This document shows positions 33,880 to 45,816 of a DNA stretch of 64,000 nucleotides, piece after piece. The stretch lies in the NCBI RefSeq assembly GCF_902167145.1, contig NC_050099.1, positions 241,626,588 to 241,690,587 on the forward strand, in the 5' to 3' direction. The notes under the pieces were generated by a model. The model made no database searches, was not told the DNA's origin, and saw nothing but the letters and a program-made list of their open reading frames with translations. Each line of letters starts with the position of its first letter. The first letter of the stretch is position 1. A program made the translations under genes and the position numbers. This stretch comes from Zea mays (taxonomy: Eukaryota; Streptophyta; Magnoliopsida; Poales; Poaceae).

Positions 33880-36402
33880 CTTACCTCCTCTGTTGAGGTC
33901 GACATGTCCGTTGGTACCCATCGGTGTCTTCGCGAGCTTGGCGTCCTTCATCCCAAACCGCTTGAGAAGATCTTGAGTGTACTTCATTTGGGAGATGAAG
34001 GTGCCATCCTTGAGTTGCTTCACTTGGAACCCAAGGAAGTAGTTCAACTCGCCCATCATTGACATCTCAAACTTTTGAGTCATCACCCTGATAAACTCCT
34101 CACAAGACTTTTGATTAGTAGAACCAAATATTATGTCATCGACATAAATTTGGCACACAAAAAGGTCACCGTCACAAGTCTTAGTGAAAAGAGTGGGATC
34201 GGCTTTCCCAACTTTGAAAGCATTAGCAATTAAGAAATCTCTAAGGCATTCATACCATGCTCTTGGGGCTTGCTTAAGTCCATAGAGCGCCTTAGAGAGC
34301 TTACACACATGGTCGGGGTACCTATCATCCTCAAAGCCAGGGGGTTGTTCCACATACACCTCCTCCTTGATTGGCCCATTGAGGAAAGCGCTCTTCACAT
34401 CCATTTGAAACAACCTGAAAGAGTGGTGAGAGGCATAGGCTAATAATATTCTAATAGACTCTAGCCTAGCCACAGGAGCAAAACACTCCTCGAAATCCAA
34501 ACCTGTGACTTGGGCATAACCTTTTGCCACAAGTCGAGCCTTGTTTCGTGTCACCACCCCGTGCTCGTCTTGCTTGTTGCAGAACACCCACTTGGTTCCC
34601 ACAATGTTTTGCTTTGGACGTGGCACCAGGCTCCAAACTTCATTTCTCTTGAAGTTGTTGAGCTCTTCCTGCATGGCCAACACCCAGTTCGGATCTTGCA
34701 AGGCCTCTTCTACCCTGAAAGGCTCAATAGAAGAGACAAACGAGTAATGCTCACAAAAATTAGCTAATCTTGAGTGAGTAGTTACTCCCTTGCTTATGTC
34801 ACCCAGAATCTGATCGACAGGGTGATTTCTTTGAATCATCGCTCGGACTTGAGTTGGAGGGGCCGATGGTGCTTCTTCCTCCATAGCTTGCTCTTCTTGT
34901 GCTCCCCCTTGATCACACGCCTCTTCTTGATGAATCTGTCCATCATCTTGAGTTGGGGGATGCACCATCATTGAGGAAGAAGGTTGATCTTGCTCTTGTT
35001 GTTCCTGTGGTCTCACATCTCCAATCGCTTTGGTGCATATTGCGGCCGTCGGAACATCATCTTCATCTATATCATCAAGATCAACTTGCTCTCTTGGAGA
35101 GCCATTAGTCTCATCAAATATAATGTCGCTAGAGACTTCAACCAAACCCGATGATTTGTTGAAGACTCTATACGCCTTTGTATTTGAGTCATACCCTAGT
35201 AAAAACCCTTCTACAGCTTTGGGAGCAAATTTGGAATGTCTACCTTTCTTCACCAAAATGTAGCATTTGCTCCCAAATACACGAAAGTAAGAGACATTGG
35301 GTTTGTTACCGGCAAGGAGTTCATAGGAGGTCTTCTTGAGGAGACGAAGCAGATAGAGCCGGTTTATGGCATGGCAAGCTGTGTTCACAGCTTCCGACCA
35401 AAATTGCTCGGGCGTCTTGAACTCTCCAAGCATTGTCCTCGCCATGTCGATAAACGTCCTGTTCTTCCTCTCTACCACACCATTTTGCTGTGGTGTGTAG
35501 GGAGCGGAGAACTCATGCTTGACACCTTCCTCCTCAAGATACTCCTCAACTTGTAAGTTTTTAAACTCAGACCCGTTGTCGCTCCTTATCTTTTTCGCCT
35601 TGAGCTCAAATTCGTTTTGAGCCCTCCTTAAAAAGCGCTTTAGAGTCCCTTGGGTTTCTGATTTATCCTATAAAAAGAACACCCAAGTGAAGCGAGAAAA
35701 GTCATCTACAATAATAAGACCATACTTACTTCCCCCAATGCTAAGGTAGGCGACGGGTCCGAAGAGGTCAATGTGGAGAAGCTCCAGTGGTCTTGACGTT
35801 GTCATCACATTCTTGCTGTGATGAGTGCTTCCCACCTGTTTCCCTGCCTGACAAGCTACACAAGGTCTGTCTTTCTCGAAGCAGACATTGGTTAGTCCTA
35901 ACACATGTTCTCCCTTTAGAAGTTTATGAAGGTTCTTCATCCCAACATGTGCTAGACGGCGATGCCACAGCCAGCCCATGCTAGTCTTAGCTATTAAGCA
36001 TGCATCTAGATCAGCCTCCTCTTTCGAAAAATCAACTAAGTAGAGTTTGTTGTCTAATACACCCTTAAACACTAATGAACCATCACTCCGTCTAAAGACA
36101 AAAACATCAACATTTGTAAACAGACAATTGTGGCCCATGTGGCACAATCGACTTACAGACAGGAGGTTGTAACTAAGCGACTCTACTAGAAATACGTTTG
36201 AAATGGAGTGCTCGTTGGTGATGGCTATCTTTCCCAAGCCTTTGACCTTGCCTTGATTCCCATCTCCAAAGATGATTGTATCTTGGGAATCCTTGTTCTT
36301 GACGTAGGAGGTGAACATCTTCTTCTCCCCCGTCATGTGGTTTGTGCATCCGCTGTCGATAATCCAGCTTGAGCCTCCAGATGCATAAACCTGCAAGGCA
36401 AT
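33880..36402 (-). pseudogene. pol: Opie-like pol, N-terminal part (protease, integrase, RT)
   Basis: The frame continues from gag after a single TAA (36403-36405): protease [12 protein letters not shown], integrase with [20 protein letters not shown] and [11 protein letters not shown], then reverse transcriptase with [13 protein letters not shown] near 34130, breaking off at [14 protein letters not shown] because of the Ji-like insertion. A TAG at about 35668 replaces Gln in FFLQDK. The integrase frame is otherwise open. The remainder is at 23991-24682. Confidence 0.9.
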
Positions 36403-38763
36403 TTACACTTGGGTTTTAGGTACCCAACTCTTGTTGGGTCCTACAAGGTTAGTCACAATAGCCTTTGGAACCCAAATGCAAGTCTTGTCTCCCTTGCATT
36501 TGGATCCCAATTTCCTAGCCACTACTTTTGCATTCTTACACAAAAGCGCAAATGAAGTATTGCAGGCATGGTAAATGGTAGAAGGTTCATTATCTACTCT
36601 CCTAGGCACATGATGCACAACATTACTTTTCCTAGGCCTACCATGTACAAAAGTAGAGCTAGAGGCAAACATAGCATGTGAATCACAATCATAACTCCTA
36701 TGAGCATTCCTAGCATATTTTCTATCATTATAAATGAAGGCATGATTCCTTTGAGTACTACTAGCCATAGGAGCCTTCCCTTTCTCCTTGTTGAGAATGG
36801 GAGCCTTTTGTCTTGTTAAGTTCTTGGTTTCCTTTTGAAAACCAAGTCCATCCTTAATAGAGGGGTGTCTACCCACGGTGTAGGCATCCCTAGCAAATTT
36901 TAATTGATCAAAATTAATTTTGCAAGTCTTAAGTTGAGCATTAAGACTTGCCACCTCATCATTTAATTTGGTAATAGACATAAGGTGTTCATCACAAGCT
37001 TTAACATTAAAATCCTTACATCTATTACAAATACTAACATGCTCTACACATGAACTAGATTTGTTTGCTTCTTCTAGCTTAGCATTTAAATCATCATTAA
37101 TACTCTTTAAACTAGACATAGTTTCATGGCAAGCAGATAGTTCAGAAGATAACATTTCATTCCTTTTAATCTCTAAAGCAAGAGCTTTTTGCACACTAAC
37201 AAACTTATCATGCTCCTCATATAGAATATCCTCTTGCTTTTCTAACAATTTATCCTTTTCATTTAGAGCATCAATCAGCTCATTGATTTTATCTACTTTA
37301 GCTCTATCTAAGCCCTTAAATAAATCAGTGTAATCTACTTCATCATCACTAGAATCTTCATTGCTAGAAGTAGTATATTTAGTGGTATTTCGAACACTTA
37401 CTTTCTTTTCCTTGGCCATGAGACATGTATGGCGTTCGTTGGGGAAGAGTGAAGACTTGTCGAAGGCTGAGGCGGCCAGTCCCTCATCGTCGGAGTCGGA
37501 TGAAGAGCAATCGGAGTCCCACTCCTTTCCAAGGTGTGCCTCTCCCTTCGCCTTCTTGTAGACCTTCTTCTTCTCCCTCTTCCCGTGCTTTTCTTGTTCC
37601 TGGTCATCATCATTATCGGGGCATTGTGCTATGAAATGACCAGTCTTACCGCATTTGAAGCAGGAGCGCTTTCTCCTTGCTTTGTTCTTGTTGGGGTACT
37701 CCCTGCGTCCTTTCAATGCGGTCTTGAAGCGCTTGATGATAAGCATCATCTCATCTTCATTGAGGCCCGCGGCCTCCACTTGTGCCACCTTGCTTGGTAG
37801 CTTCTCCCTGTTGCTGGTTGCTTTGAGGGCAATGATTTGAGGCTTGTGGATGGGTAGTGGACCGTTTAGAGCATCGTCCACATATCGAGCCTCCTTCACC
37901 ATCATGCGCCCGCTCACAAACTTCCCAAGAATCTCCTCGGGCGTCATCTTGGTGTACCTGGGATTCTCACGAATGAGATTGACAAGATGGGGGTCAATTA
38001 CCGTAAATGGCCTAAGTATTAGTCGGACGACGTCGTGGTCCATCCATCTTGTGCTCCCATAGCTCCTAATCTTGTTGACCAGGGTCTTGAGCCTGTTGTA
38101 TGTTTGTGTTGGCTCCTCTCCCCTGATCATCGCGAACCTTCCCAGCTCGCCTTCCACCAACTCCATTTTGGTGATCATGGTGGCGTCGTTTCCCTCATGT
38201 GATATCTTGAGGGTATCCCAGATTTGCTTGGCGTTGTCCAAGCCGCTCACCTTGTTGTATTCGTCCCTGCATAAGGATGCTAGCAAAATCGTAGTAGCTT
38301 GTGCATTCTTATGAATTTGCTCATTAATAAACACAGGGTTATCGGTACTGTTGAAATGCATTCCATTTTCAACTATCTCCCAAATACTAGGATGGAGAGA
38401 AAATAAGTGACTACGCATTTTGTGACTCCAAAAAGAGTACTCTTCTCCATCAAAGTGTGGAGGTTTACCAAGTGGAATTGAAAGCAAATGAGCATTGGAA
38501 TTGAATGGAATGCGGGAATAATCAAAGGAATAGTTTTGATTAACCGGTTTCTTCTTAGACGAGTCTTTGTCGTCGTCGTCTCTTGGTGAAGAAGAGGAGG
38601 CATCGCTATCGTAGTAAATGATCTTCTTGATCCGCCTCTTCTTCTTCCCGTCCCTCTTCTTGTGACTCGATCCTGAGTCAGTGGGCTTGTCGTCCCTTGG
38701 CTCATTGAAGAGGGACTCTTTCTCCTTGTCGTTGACCACCATCCCCTTTCCCTTAGGATCCAT
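36403..38763 (-). CDS. gag: Opie-like gag polyprotein, intact
   Basis: The 786-aa protein begins MDPKGKGMVVNDKEKE. It has a UBN2-type gag core (LHPSIWEIVENGMHFN, AQATTILLASLCRDEYNKV), a CCHC zinc knuckle CFKCGKTGHFIAQC at about residue 366, an acidic Ser/Asp stretch, coiled-coil heptads and a tail with WVPKAIVTNLVGPNKSW. It starts about 50 bp downstream of the 5' LTR. It is in the same frame as pol, with one TAA between them. Role: particle formation and RNA packaging, from family knowledge. Confidence 0.93.
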   Translation of the reverse strand: MDPKGKGMVVNDKEKESLFNEPRDDKPTDSGSSHKKRDGKKKRRIKKIIYYDSDASSSSPRDDDDKDSSKKKPVNQNYSFDYSRIPFNSNAHLLSIPLGKPPHFDGEEYSFWSHKMRSHLFSLHPSIWEIVENGMHFNSTDNPVFINEQIHKNAQATTILLASLCRDEYNKVSGLDNAKQIWDTLKISHEGNDATMITKMELVEGELGRFAMIRGEEPTQTYNRLKTLVNKIRSYGSTRWMDHDVVRLILRPFTVIDPHLVNLIRENPRYTKMTPEEILGKFVSGRMMVKEARYVDDALNGPLPIHKPQIIALKATSNREKLPSKVAQVEAAGLNEDEMMLIIKRFKTALKGRREYPNKNKARRKRSCFKCGKTGHFIAQCPDNDDDQEQEKHGKREKKKVYKKAKGEAHLGKEWDSDCSSSDSDDEGLAASAFDKSSLFPNERHTCLMAKEKKVSVRNTTKYTTSSNEDSSDDEVDYTDLFKGLDRAKVDKINELIDALNEKDKLLEKQEDILYEEHDKFVSVQKALALEIKRNEMLSSELSACHETMSSLKSINDDLNAKLEEANKSSSCVEHVSICNRCKDFNVKACDEHLMSITKLNDEVASLNAQLKTCKINFDQLKFARDAYTVGRHPSIKDGLGFQKETKNLTRQKAPILNKEKGKAPMASSTQRNHAFIYNDRKYARNAHRSYDCDSHAMFASSSTFVHGRPRKSNVVHHVPRRVDNEPSTIYHACNTSFALLCKNAKVVARKLGSKCKGDKTCIWVPKAIVTNLVGPNKSWVPKTQV

Positions 38764-38813
38764 CTCTTCGGGCGATTAGTCCCTTACGTGAAGAGAACGA
38801 CTCTGATACCAAT

Positions 38814-40065
38814 TGAGAGCACCTAAAGAGGGTGAATAGGTGATCCTGTAAAAATTCAACACTAATAGCCACAAAACTTTGTTATGTAAGTTAGAACGGC
38901 TAAGTAGCTTGAAACGAGTTCTTGTGAACACAGATAATCAAAGGTAAAGCACACAAGAGACACACGATTTTTATCCCGTGGTTCGGCCAAGTAACACTTG
39001 CCTACTTCCACGTTGTGGCATCCCAAAGGACGAGGGTTGCACTCAACCCCTTTCAGGTGATCCGATGATCAACTTGAATACCACGGTTTTTCCTTTCTTT
39101 GTCTTTCTCCCGTTTGCGAGGAATCTCCACAACTTGGAGCCTCTTGCCCTTACAATGAAGATCACAAAATATGTATGGAAGTAAGGTAGGGGAGAGCAAC
39201 ACACACAAGACTCAAAACACAGCACAATCACGCACACAAGTCACAACTTGAGCTCAAAACACAACTCTCGGAGTTCACAACTCAAATGGAGCTCAAGTCA
39301 CTATCTCAAAGAATCAAATGTGCGAAGTTGGAGTCTTGGAGGCTTAGAATGTTTCTTGAATGCTTGGGTGCCTCCTCCATACGCCTAGGGGTCCCTTTTA
39401 TAGCCCCAAGGCAGCTAGGAGCCGTTGGAGGCCAACAAGGAAGGCCAAAGTTGCCTTATGTCGGGTGGTGCATCGGACAGTCCGGTGCACCATCGGACAA
39501 CCACTGTTCATGTCCGGTGCACGATCTCCTTCCTATTCTGGCGCAGACGACTGTTGCAGATTCGTGGCAGTTGGCGCACCGGACACTGTCCGGTGCACAC
39601 CGGACAGTCCGGTGCCCCCTGCCGACCATTGGCGCGGGCCACGCGTCGCCCACGGATTGCGTGGCTGACCGTTGCGCTTGGCGGCCGTTGCCTCACCGGA
39701 CAGTCCGGTGCACCACCGGACAGTCCGGTGAATTATAGCCGTACGCCGCCAAATTCTCCCGAGAGCGGCCTGTTCACCGGAGGCCAGCCTGGCGCACCGG
39801 ACACTGTCCGGTGTGCCAGACTAAGCTGGACTTCGGCTGTACACAGCCAAGTCACTTGCAATCATTTTCTTCTTTTCTTTTCTCTATTTCTAGCACTTAG
39901 ACAATATATGTTAGTACTCAAAACAACGTACTAAGTCTAGAAACGTACCTTGTTACATGTTTTGCACCTTTTGCTTGTTTGGCACATAATATCTCACTCA
40001 CTATGTGTTGGACACTTAATCACCAAAATATTATAGAAATGGCCCAAGGGCACATTTCCCTTTCA
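38814..40065 (-). repeat. 5' LTR of the Opie-like element, with adjacent primer-binding site
   Basis: The 1252-bp LTR starts TGAGAGCACCTAAAGAGG and ends TTTCCCTTTCA. The primer-binding site lies at 38800-38811 (minus strand TGGTATCAGAGT; the last base differs from the tRNA-Met type seen in the Ji-like copies). Palindromes lie at about 39475-39815. Confidence 0.92.
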
Positions 40066-42707
40066 GTACACTTTACCCACTAGTCCGGCTCTGCGATCTC
40101 ATAGCTAGTGAGACCCGAAACCGAATCTCTTTCTTTCCTCGCACGTCCTTACCTTAGCGGTTATACCGGAAGGAGTCAGACCACCGCCATGTCCAAACCG
40201 GACAAAACATTCCCCCTCCTTATCCTCCCGGTGCCCCCAGCCTTCATAACCCTGGGGTTTGAACCGTACGAGTTCAGATTGAGTGACTGCCCATACAGTC
40301 TCAAGTGGTTGTACTTGTCATGAGTACAGGTAGTGAAGGATGACAAATCGGTCCTTATATGAGGGGACAATCCTTCTGCTCACGCCTAAACCAGCTGAGC
40401 CATCACCTTAGGCCCTCCCCTAAACTAGGGAGTCCCTGATCATCCCACTCACAAGGTGATAAGGGTGAAAACCCTTCATCATACACATTTTGAAAAGCAT
40501 TTTCTTTTGAAAACTCACACCTTTTCTCAAATCATTTGTAACAAATATATCAAGGATTGATTGCGGCAAGCGGCTGGGTGGCCATAATAACTTGTCTCAA
40601 AATCATATCATGCATAAAATAATAGGCTAAGGGTTGTGGTTGAAAAATCATAGGTAATTTATGCATCAAAGGGATCCAGTGAGCTTGACGTGCTTATCCA
40701 TCGAAGGGGGAAGGGGAGCTCGCGGAACTGGCTTTTAGCTCCACTGCCTGGCGTAGACTTGCAGATCTGGCCTCCACGAGACGACACAAACGCTCTGATA
40801 ACTATGCAACATGAATAAGCAAACATACAAACCAGCAAGTATACCAACAAATATTTAGTATAGTGGTCAGAATAGCGATACATGGATGGATAGAGTCTTG
40901 AGTAGAATCTGTGGCATGTGGTGTTGAGATACTACTAGTGGTGGAGCGGAGGTGCTTACCAGGAGGGTGGACTGGAGGCGAAGCGACACTATGTGTGTAG
41001 CCGGCAGAGCGGAGTAACTGAGTGGGTGGGGTGTTTGCCTTGGCTGAGGGTGTTGAGTGTGTGTGGAGAGGGAGAGGGTAGCTAGGTGTATGTGGTGTAG
41101 CACAGTGAAATTCACTGTTGGTGAGAATAGTGACGAATGAATCGTCTGACTTAGTATGAACAAGAGAGTTATAGGCAGAATATGGGACAAGAGTATTTTG
41201 GGAGTTTTCTGAAACATGAACCATGCTTAAGGGATGACATGGTTGGATAGGGAATAGTTTGATAAGAATTTAGAAACAAGAATTATTGGAATCGGAGTTT
41301 GGAAGCCTGGTTCGAAGGAATCTCAAAGTTAAGCGTGCTCAACTTGGAGAAACCTGGGATGGGTGACCAGATGGGAAGTTCCCTACTGGAAGGAAAATCA
41401 CAATCACCGGAGTTCGTATGACTGGAATATGGGTCTGGCTGGTCTTAGGTGGATTGGACAGCATGATGGATGAGTAGTTGAAATTTGGGGCGATCAGATG
41501 ATCGATGAATAGTAACGATGAATAGTAACAACAAAAAGTAATTATAGTTATCATTGATGAATAGTGACGATGATGAACAATAACTATGAGTAGTAGTGGT
41601 GATGAATAGTGTCGGTGAATAGTAACGATGTTGAACAGTGTCGATGAATAGGAACGATGATGAATAGTGATGGTAAATAGTCGTATGAACGAATGATGAA
41701 TAGCGATGATGAACGAACGATGAACGATGAATAGGAACTATGAACGAACGAATGATCGGGCGAACGAACGATCGGAATTTCGGTAGCATAACGACAGGAC
41801 AAAGATTATCTAGATGAACGATGAATAGGGACTATGAACGAACGATAAACGATGAATAGGAACTATGATCGAACGATGAACGATCGAATGATCGAACGAA
41901 CGATCGGAATTTCGGCGGCATAACGGCAGAAAAAAGAGTATTTGGACGAACGAACGGACGAACGATCGAACGAACGGACGAACGAACCATGAACGATCGA
42001 ACGAACGATCGAATGATCGGACGAACGAACGAACAAACTAAGAACAGGGGGACGAACGATCGAAGAACGACCGAACGATCCTTGTGCTAGTGTGTGCTTG
42101 TGTGGGAGGTGGAGTGGGCATGTGGGGGGAGTGGAGAGAGTTGCCATGAAATGGCTTGGGGTGGGATGAGAGGAGGCCCTTGCCCCTCTATTTATAGCCA
42201 TGGTGGGGGGATTAGGGGGAGGGATGAGAGGATTAGTGGGAGGATGAGAGGATTAGTGGAAGATTAACATGGATTTGTCTTATATGAGTGTAATTAGCTT
42301 GTAGAGCTCAACGTATGACACTGGAGGCATACGTATACGTATGAGCATGAAGAAAGTTATGAAGAAAATATTTGTAGGGACTTGAAAAAATGATTCTGAA
42401 GGTATTTCTTAGGAAGAAAATACTTGGAGATATATCGGTGGAATATTTAGGCAATATTTCTGGAAAGAATTTGAGGGGGGATCACTGGGGAAATATCTGG
42501 ACAGTATTTCTGGAAAGAATTTGAGGGGATCACTGGGTAAATATTTGTAGGATATTTTGAGGAGGATTTTGGAGATAATATAGACCACTATAATTTATTT
42601 GTTGATATCAACTTGCAAACAAACATTTTGAAATGAAATTTGAAATTCATTTTGAATTTAGAGCGAGTTTGAGAAAATTCCAAGATTTGAATTTTTGGGA
42701 TGCTACA
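40066..42707 (-). repeat. Tekay-like solo LTR copy B, right part
   Basis: It begins with the target duplication GTACA (40066-40070), continues colinear with 1490-4321 of copy A, and ends ATGCTACA at 42707, followed by TAGGG (42708-42712). It includes a 5S-like segment, a GAACGAACGATG array (about 41500-42075) shorter than in copy A, and an extra duplicated ATTTCTGGAAAGAATTTGAG segment near 42450-42530. Confidence 0.88.
41314..41392 (+). other. 5S rRNA-like segment in solo LTR copy B
   Basis: It contains AGTTAAGCGTGCT at 41327-41339 and GATGGGTGACC at 41358-41368, as in copy A (2758-2826), with only a few differences. Conservation in two independent insertions shows that the segment is part of the LTR family. 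Confidence 0.7.
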
Positions 42708-42712
42708 TAGGG

Positions 42713-44006
42713 AGAGTAGCACGAAGCAGTATGTAAAACCTGCTTCGGCTGGTTCTGTCGGGCTTCTGCTTCGGCAATCTCTTTTTGCTTCTGAATAGTA
42801 ATCTGGCACGTTCTTGTAGTGTGGCCCTTGTCTTCACCGCAGAATAAGCAATAGATTTTCCTAAGCTGGTCCCCATATCTTCCTCCGAAGCCCCTGCTGC
42901 CTCTGCCCCTTGGAGCTGGTGGCCTGAAGGAGCTTTGCTGCTGCCCTAAAGATTGTGAGTTGTGATGTGGCCTCTGGAACTGGCTTCATTTGTCATCATT
43001 CTGACTGGAGTTGTGAATTGATCTGACATGCCTAGGGTGGAGTCTTCCTCCGAAGCCCCTTGTCATCTCAGAAAACCTATAAGCTTCCTCCCTTCTTTGG
43101 CGGAAATCATTATCGGCCCGGATGTACTCATCCATTTTTTGAAGCAGCTTCTCCAGAGTCTGAGGGAGGTTTCCTAGCGAAGTATTGAGCCGTAGGTCCT
43201 GGCCGAAGACCCTTGATCATGGCCTCAATTACGATTTCATTGGGCACCGTTGGCGCTTGTGCTCTCAAACGCAAGAACCTTCGGACATACGCCTGAAGGT
43301 ACTCCTCATGGTCTTGTGTGCACTGGAATGAGACTTGAGCGGTAACTGGCTTCGTCTAAAACCCTTGAAAGCTGGTGACCAACATGTCCTTAAGCTTCTG
43401 CCATGACGTGATTGTCCCTGCCCGGAGAGAAGAGTACCATGTCTAGGCCACACTTCGGACTGCCATGACGAAGGACTTTGCCATGACAGCAGCATTGGCT
43501 CCATATGAGGATATTGTTGCCTCATAACTCATCAAGAATTGCTTTGGGTCCGAGTGCCCATCGTACATGGGCAACTGGGGTGGCTTGTAGGATTGTGGCC
43601 ATGGAATAGCCTGCAATTCTACTGCTAGGAGAGAAGCATCATCAAAAGTAAAGTTACCATGATGAAAGTCATCGTACCATTCATCTTCATTGAATGGACT
43701 GTCTTGATGAAGCTCCATGTGTTGAGGCCTTCGGTCCTGGTCATCTTAAGTGAGATGATGCATTTCTTCAGTGGCCTCATCGATCCTCTTCTAAAGATCG
43801 GCGAGACGAAGCATCTTCTCGTTTTTCCTCTGGACCTGTTGATGGATGGCTTCGAGGTCCCTGATCTCTCGGTCCAACTCCTCCTCCTGAGGTGTCAGAC
43901 TAGTAGCCTTCCTTTTCTGAGTTCTGGCTTCACGCAGTGCGTCGTGGTTGACGTCTAGTGGCTGCAGTGCAGCCCCTAGTCCTCACAAAGCTTTCTTCGG
44001 TGGCAT
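42713..44006 (-). pseudogene. gag: Ty3-type host gag, N-terminal and central part
   Basis: The frame starts MPPKKAL at 44006 on the minus strand, 58 bases inside the LTR. A helical region (EEELDREIRDLEAIHQQVQR), the gag core (GHSDPKQFLMSYEATISSYG, ITSWQKLKDMLVTSFQGF, RRFLRLRAQAPTVPNE), a basic Arg/Gly segment and a CCHC zinc knuckle CLFCGEDKGHTTRTC (about 42807-42856) follow. Several stops replace Arg or Gln codons (first near 43984). The frame continues at 21198 behind the solo LTR. The element type fits the maize Cinful/Zeon-like gag-only elements, but Grande-like is possible. Confidence 0.72.
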
Positions 44007-44064
44007 GACAAAGGTCACGGCTTGCCGAAGGTGGTCAAATGAGTTCACCGGAGGTGGGCGCCAA

Positions 44065-44730
44065 TGTTGGGGACTTGTTCTCAAATGCTATGAGTTAAGA
44101 ACAAGGCAACACAAAATGTTAATGATTAAAAACCTCCGTCCTTCGAAGCATTATCCCCCTTAGGATATAATGATCTTCAGACGAAGGTTATGAAGGACGT
44201 ACCTTCATAATCTCAATATATAATAAAGTAAGTAGAAGTATATGAAAAATAGAAAATAACATGGATAATTACATGACATCATTAGAGCATTTTTCTTACC
44301 TTGTCATGAATAAATATGAACAATATTAAATTACATTTATACTTTCGGCCTGACAGAAGGTAAAAATCTAAGAATGACGTGCGAGTGAATACAAGTCAGC
44401 GTGAACAATATGATGTCACTGTTCATCTATTTATAGGCACAGGACGCAGCCTGTGTAGAATTACACTCATGCCCTCGACATTTACTATTGACTTAGAGAA
44501 ATCTATCGAGGACTAGACAACCTTTTCCCCTTTAAGTCGGTTCCATTTTCCATCGTTAAGCCGAAGCTTCTTCACGGGTAGCTTCGACACTGATTCATCC
44601 TTCTCTCGAATCGCGCTCTTCATATTATGTATAGCTTCATCCCATATCCTAAGGTTCCTGTACATATATTATACTTGGGAAACATGTTAGTCGTGTTTTT
44701 GAGGACATTCGGAAGACGAAGGCCCCAACA
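44065..44730 (-). repeat. 5' LTR of the Ty3-type host element
   Basis: The 666-bp LTR runs from TGTTGGGGACTTGTTC to AAGGCCCCAACA. A TATA box (CTATAAATAG on the minus strand) lies near 44425-44436. The primer-binding site on the minus strand starts TGGCGCCCACCTCCGG within 44047-44064. The right flank GTATA (44731-44735) should be the target duplication; its partner and the 3' LTR lie left of the window. This element is the outermost host for all insertions between 570 and 42712. Confidence 0.8.
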
Positions 44731-45362
44731 GTATAGTCTTTCAAATCAACCAAAGACAAAAAAACACGATTTGATGTTAGTTGGGTATTTTCTTGCGAGA
44801 AAGACAGTTTTCACATGGTGTTCAATTTATTTATCTACGAGGCTATAAATAAATAGATAGGTCATAGGTAAGAGCCACTGTCCACCCCAATCAAAATAAC
44901 CGACCAGGCCCAATGGCCCTATTCGGGCATTTCTATTTTTAGCACTACCATCATCTTCGCAATGGCGGATCCAAACTTTATAAAAAGACAAGACTAGTCT
45001 ATAAACAACCAACAACCACAACCATGACCGATTGCATATATAAAATGATATGCAAAAATTTATTTATCGTTAAAGAAAAATGCTGGATACATCACCTAAT
45101 GCACACAGAAACATTTGAAATAAAACATAAAAATAAGGATAATACCTTTAAAATGCTTAGAAAGGTAAAAAAAATAAATGGTTTGGATTCCAAAACGTAA
45201 TGATACATAGAGCGTGTCTGGTATAGCTCCAGAACAGAACGGGGTGCCATTTTGTCCACGTCTGAAAAATGACGGGGTGAGCAAGCACTAATCACCCCGT
45301 TTATGTCTAGTAATCACCCGTCTACGATGATTGGTGCAGGCTACTTTTTTTATCTAGAAATC

Positions 45363-45503
45363 AACCATCGAGGTGAACACGCAGACGTAGACATAATGAT
45401 ACATAGAGCCTGCACCAACCATCGGGGTGAACAGGCAGACGTAGACGTAATGATACATAGAGCCTGCACCAACCATCGGGGTGAACACGCAGACGTAGAC
45501 GCT
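45363..45503. repeat. 54-bp tandem repeat, about 2.6 units
   Basis: Units begin AACCATCG(A/G)GGTGAACA at 45363, 45417 and 45471; the third is partial. The units differ at few positions. The period is measured from the start positions. Confidence 0.9.
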
Positions 45504-45634
45504 GAAACTCGTAGTATTGTCTCGGTCAGGCACATGCACCTTCCGTCTTTTGCTGCAGGCATGTAACACTATTATCGATCTATCGTAGAGACATCAAGAA
45601 ATGCACTGGAGTTTTCGGTGGGGGCAAATAAGGG

Positions 45635-45816
45635 TGTGTTTGATTGAATGTATAAGGAGGGAGAGAAGGGACAACCACATTTTCTATAATGTTTGGACGA
45701 GAGTCACGCGGGAGCGAGGTGAATAACGAAGCAATTTTTGGTGACATTGTTATCCTAAAAATCGAAGGGACAATGTCGCCCCCATCTTATCCTACTTTAA
45801 CCTTAAATCAAACACA
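45635..45816. mobile_element. Possible MITE with TGTGTTTGATT inverted ends
   Basis: Perfect 11-bp terminal inverted repeats, TGTGTTTGATT (45635-45645) and AATCAAACACA (45806-45816), enclose 182 bp without coding capacity. TGTGTTTGRTT ends are common in small grass DNA transposons. No clear target duplication is seen, so the call is tentative. Confidence 0.4.

Larger units (their letters stand above)
21935..40065 (-). mobile_element. Full-length Opie-like Sirevirus (itself split by a Ji-like element)
   Basis: Both LTRs (21935-23207 and 38814-40065), primer-binding site, gag, pol and purine tracts are present, with exact target duplication GTACA. Subtracting the nested Ji-like element (24683-33879 plus the 5-bp duplication) leaves about 8.9 kb, the usual size of this family. 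Gag is intact, but pol is interrupted by the insertion and carries at least two stops, so it is not autonomous any more. Confidence 0.93.

Noticed and set aside
43948..44163. Plus-strand ORF over the gag start and LTR boundary
   Set aside because: It crosses the LTR end and the primer-binding site and is antisense to the recognisable gag N-terminus.
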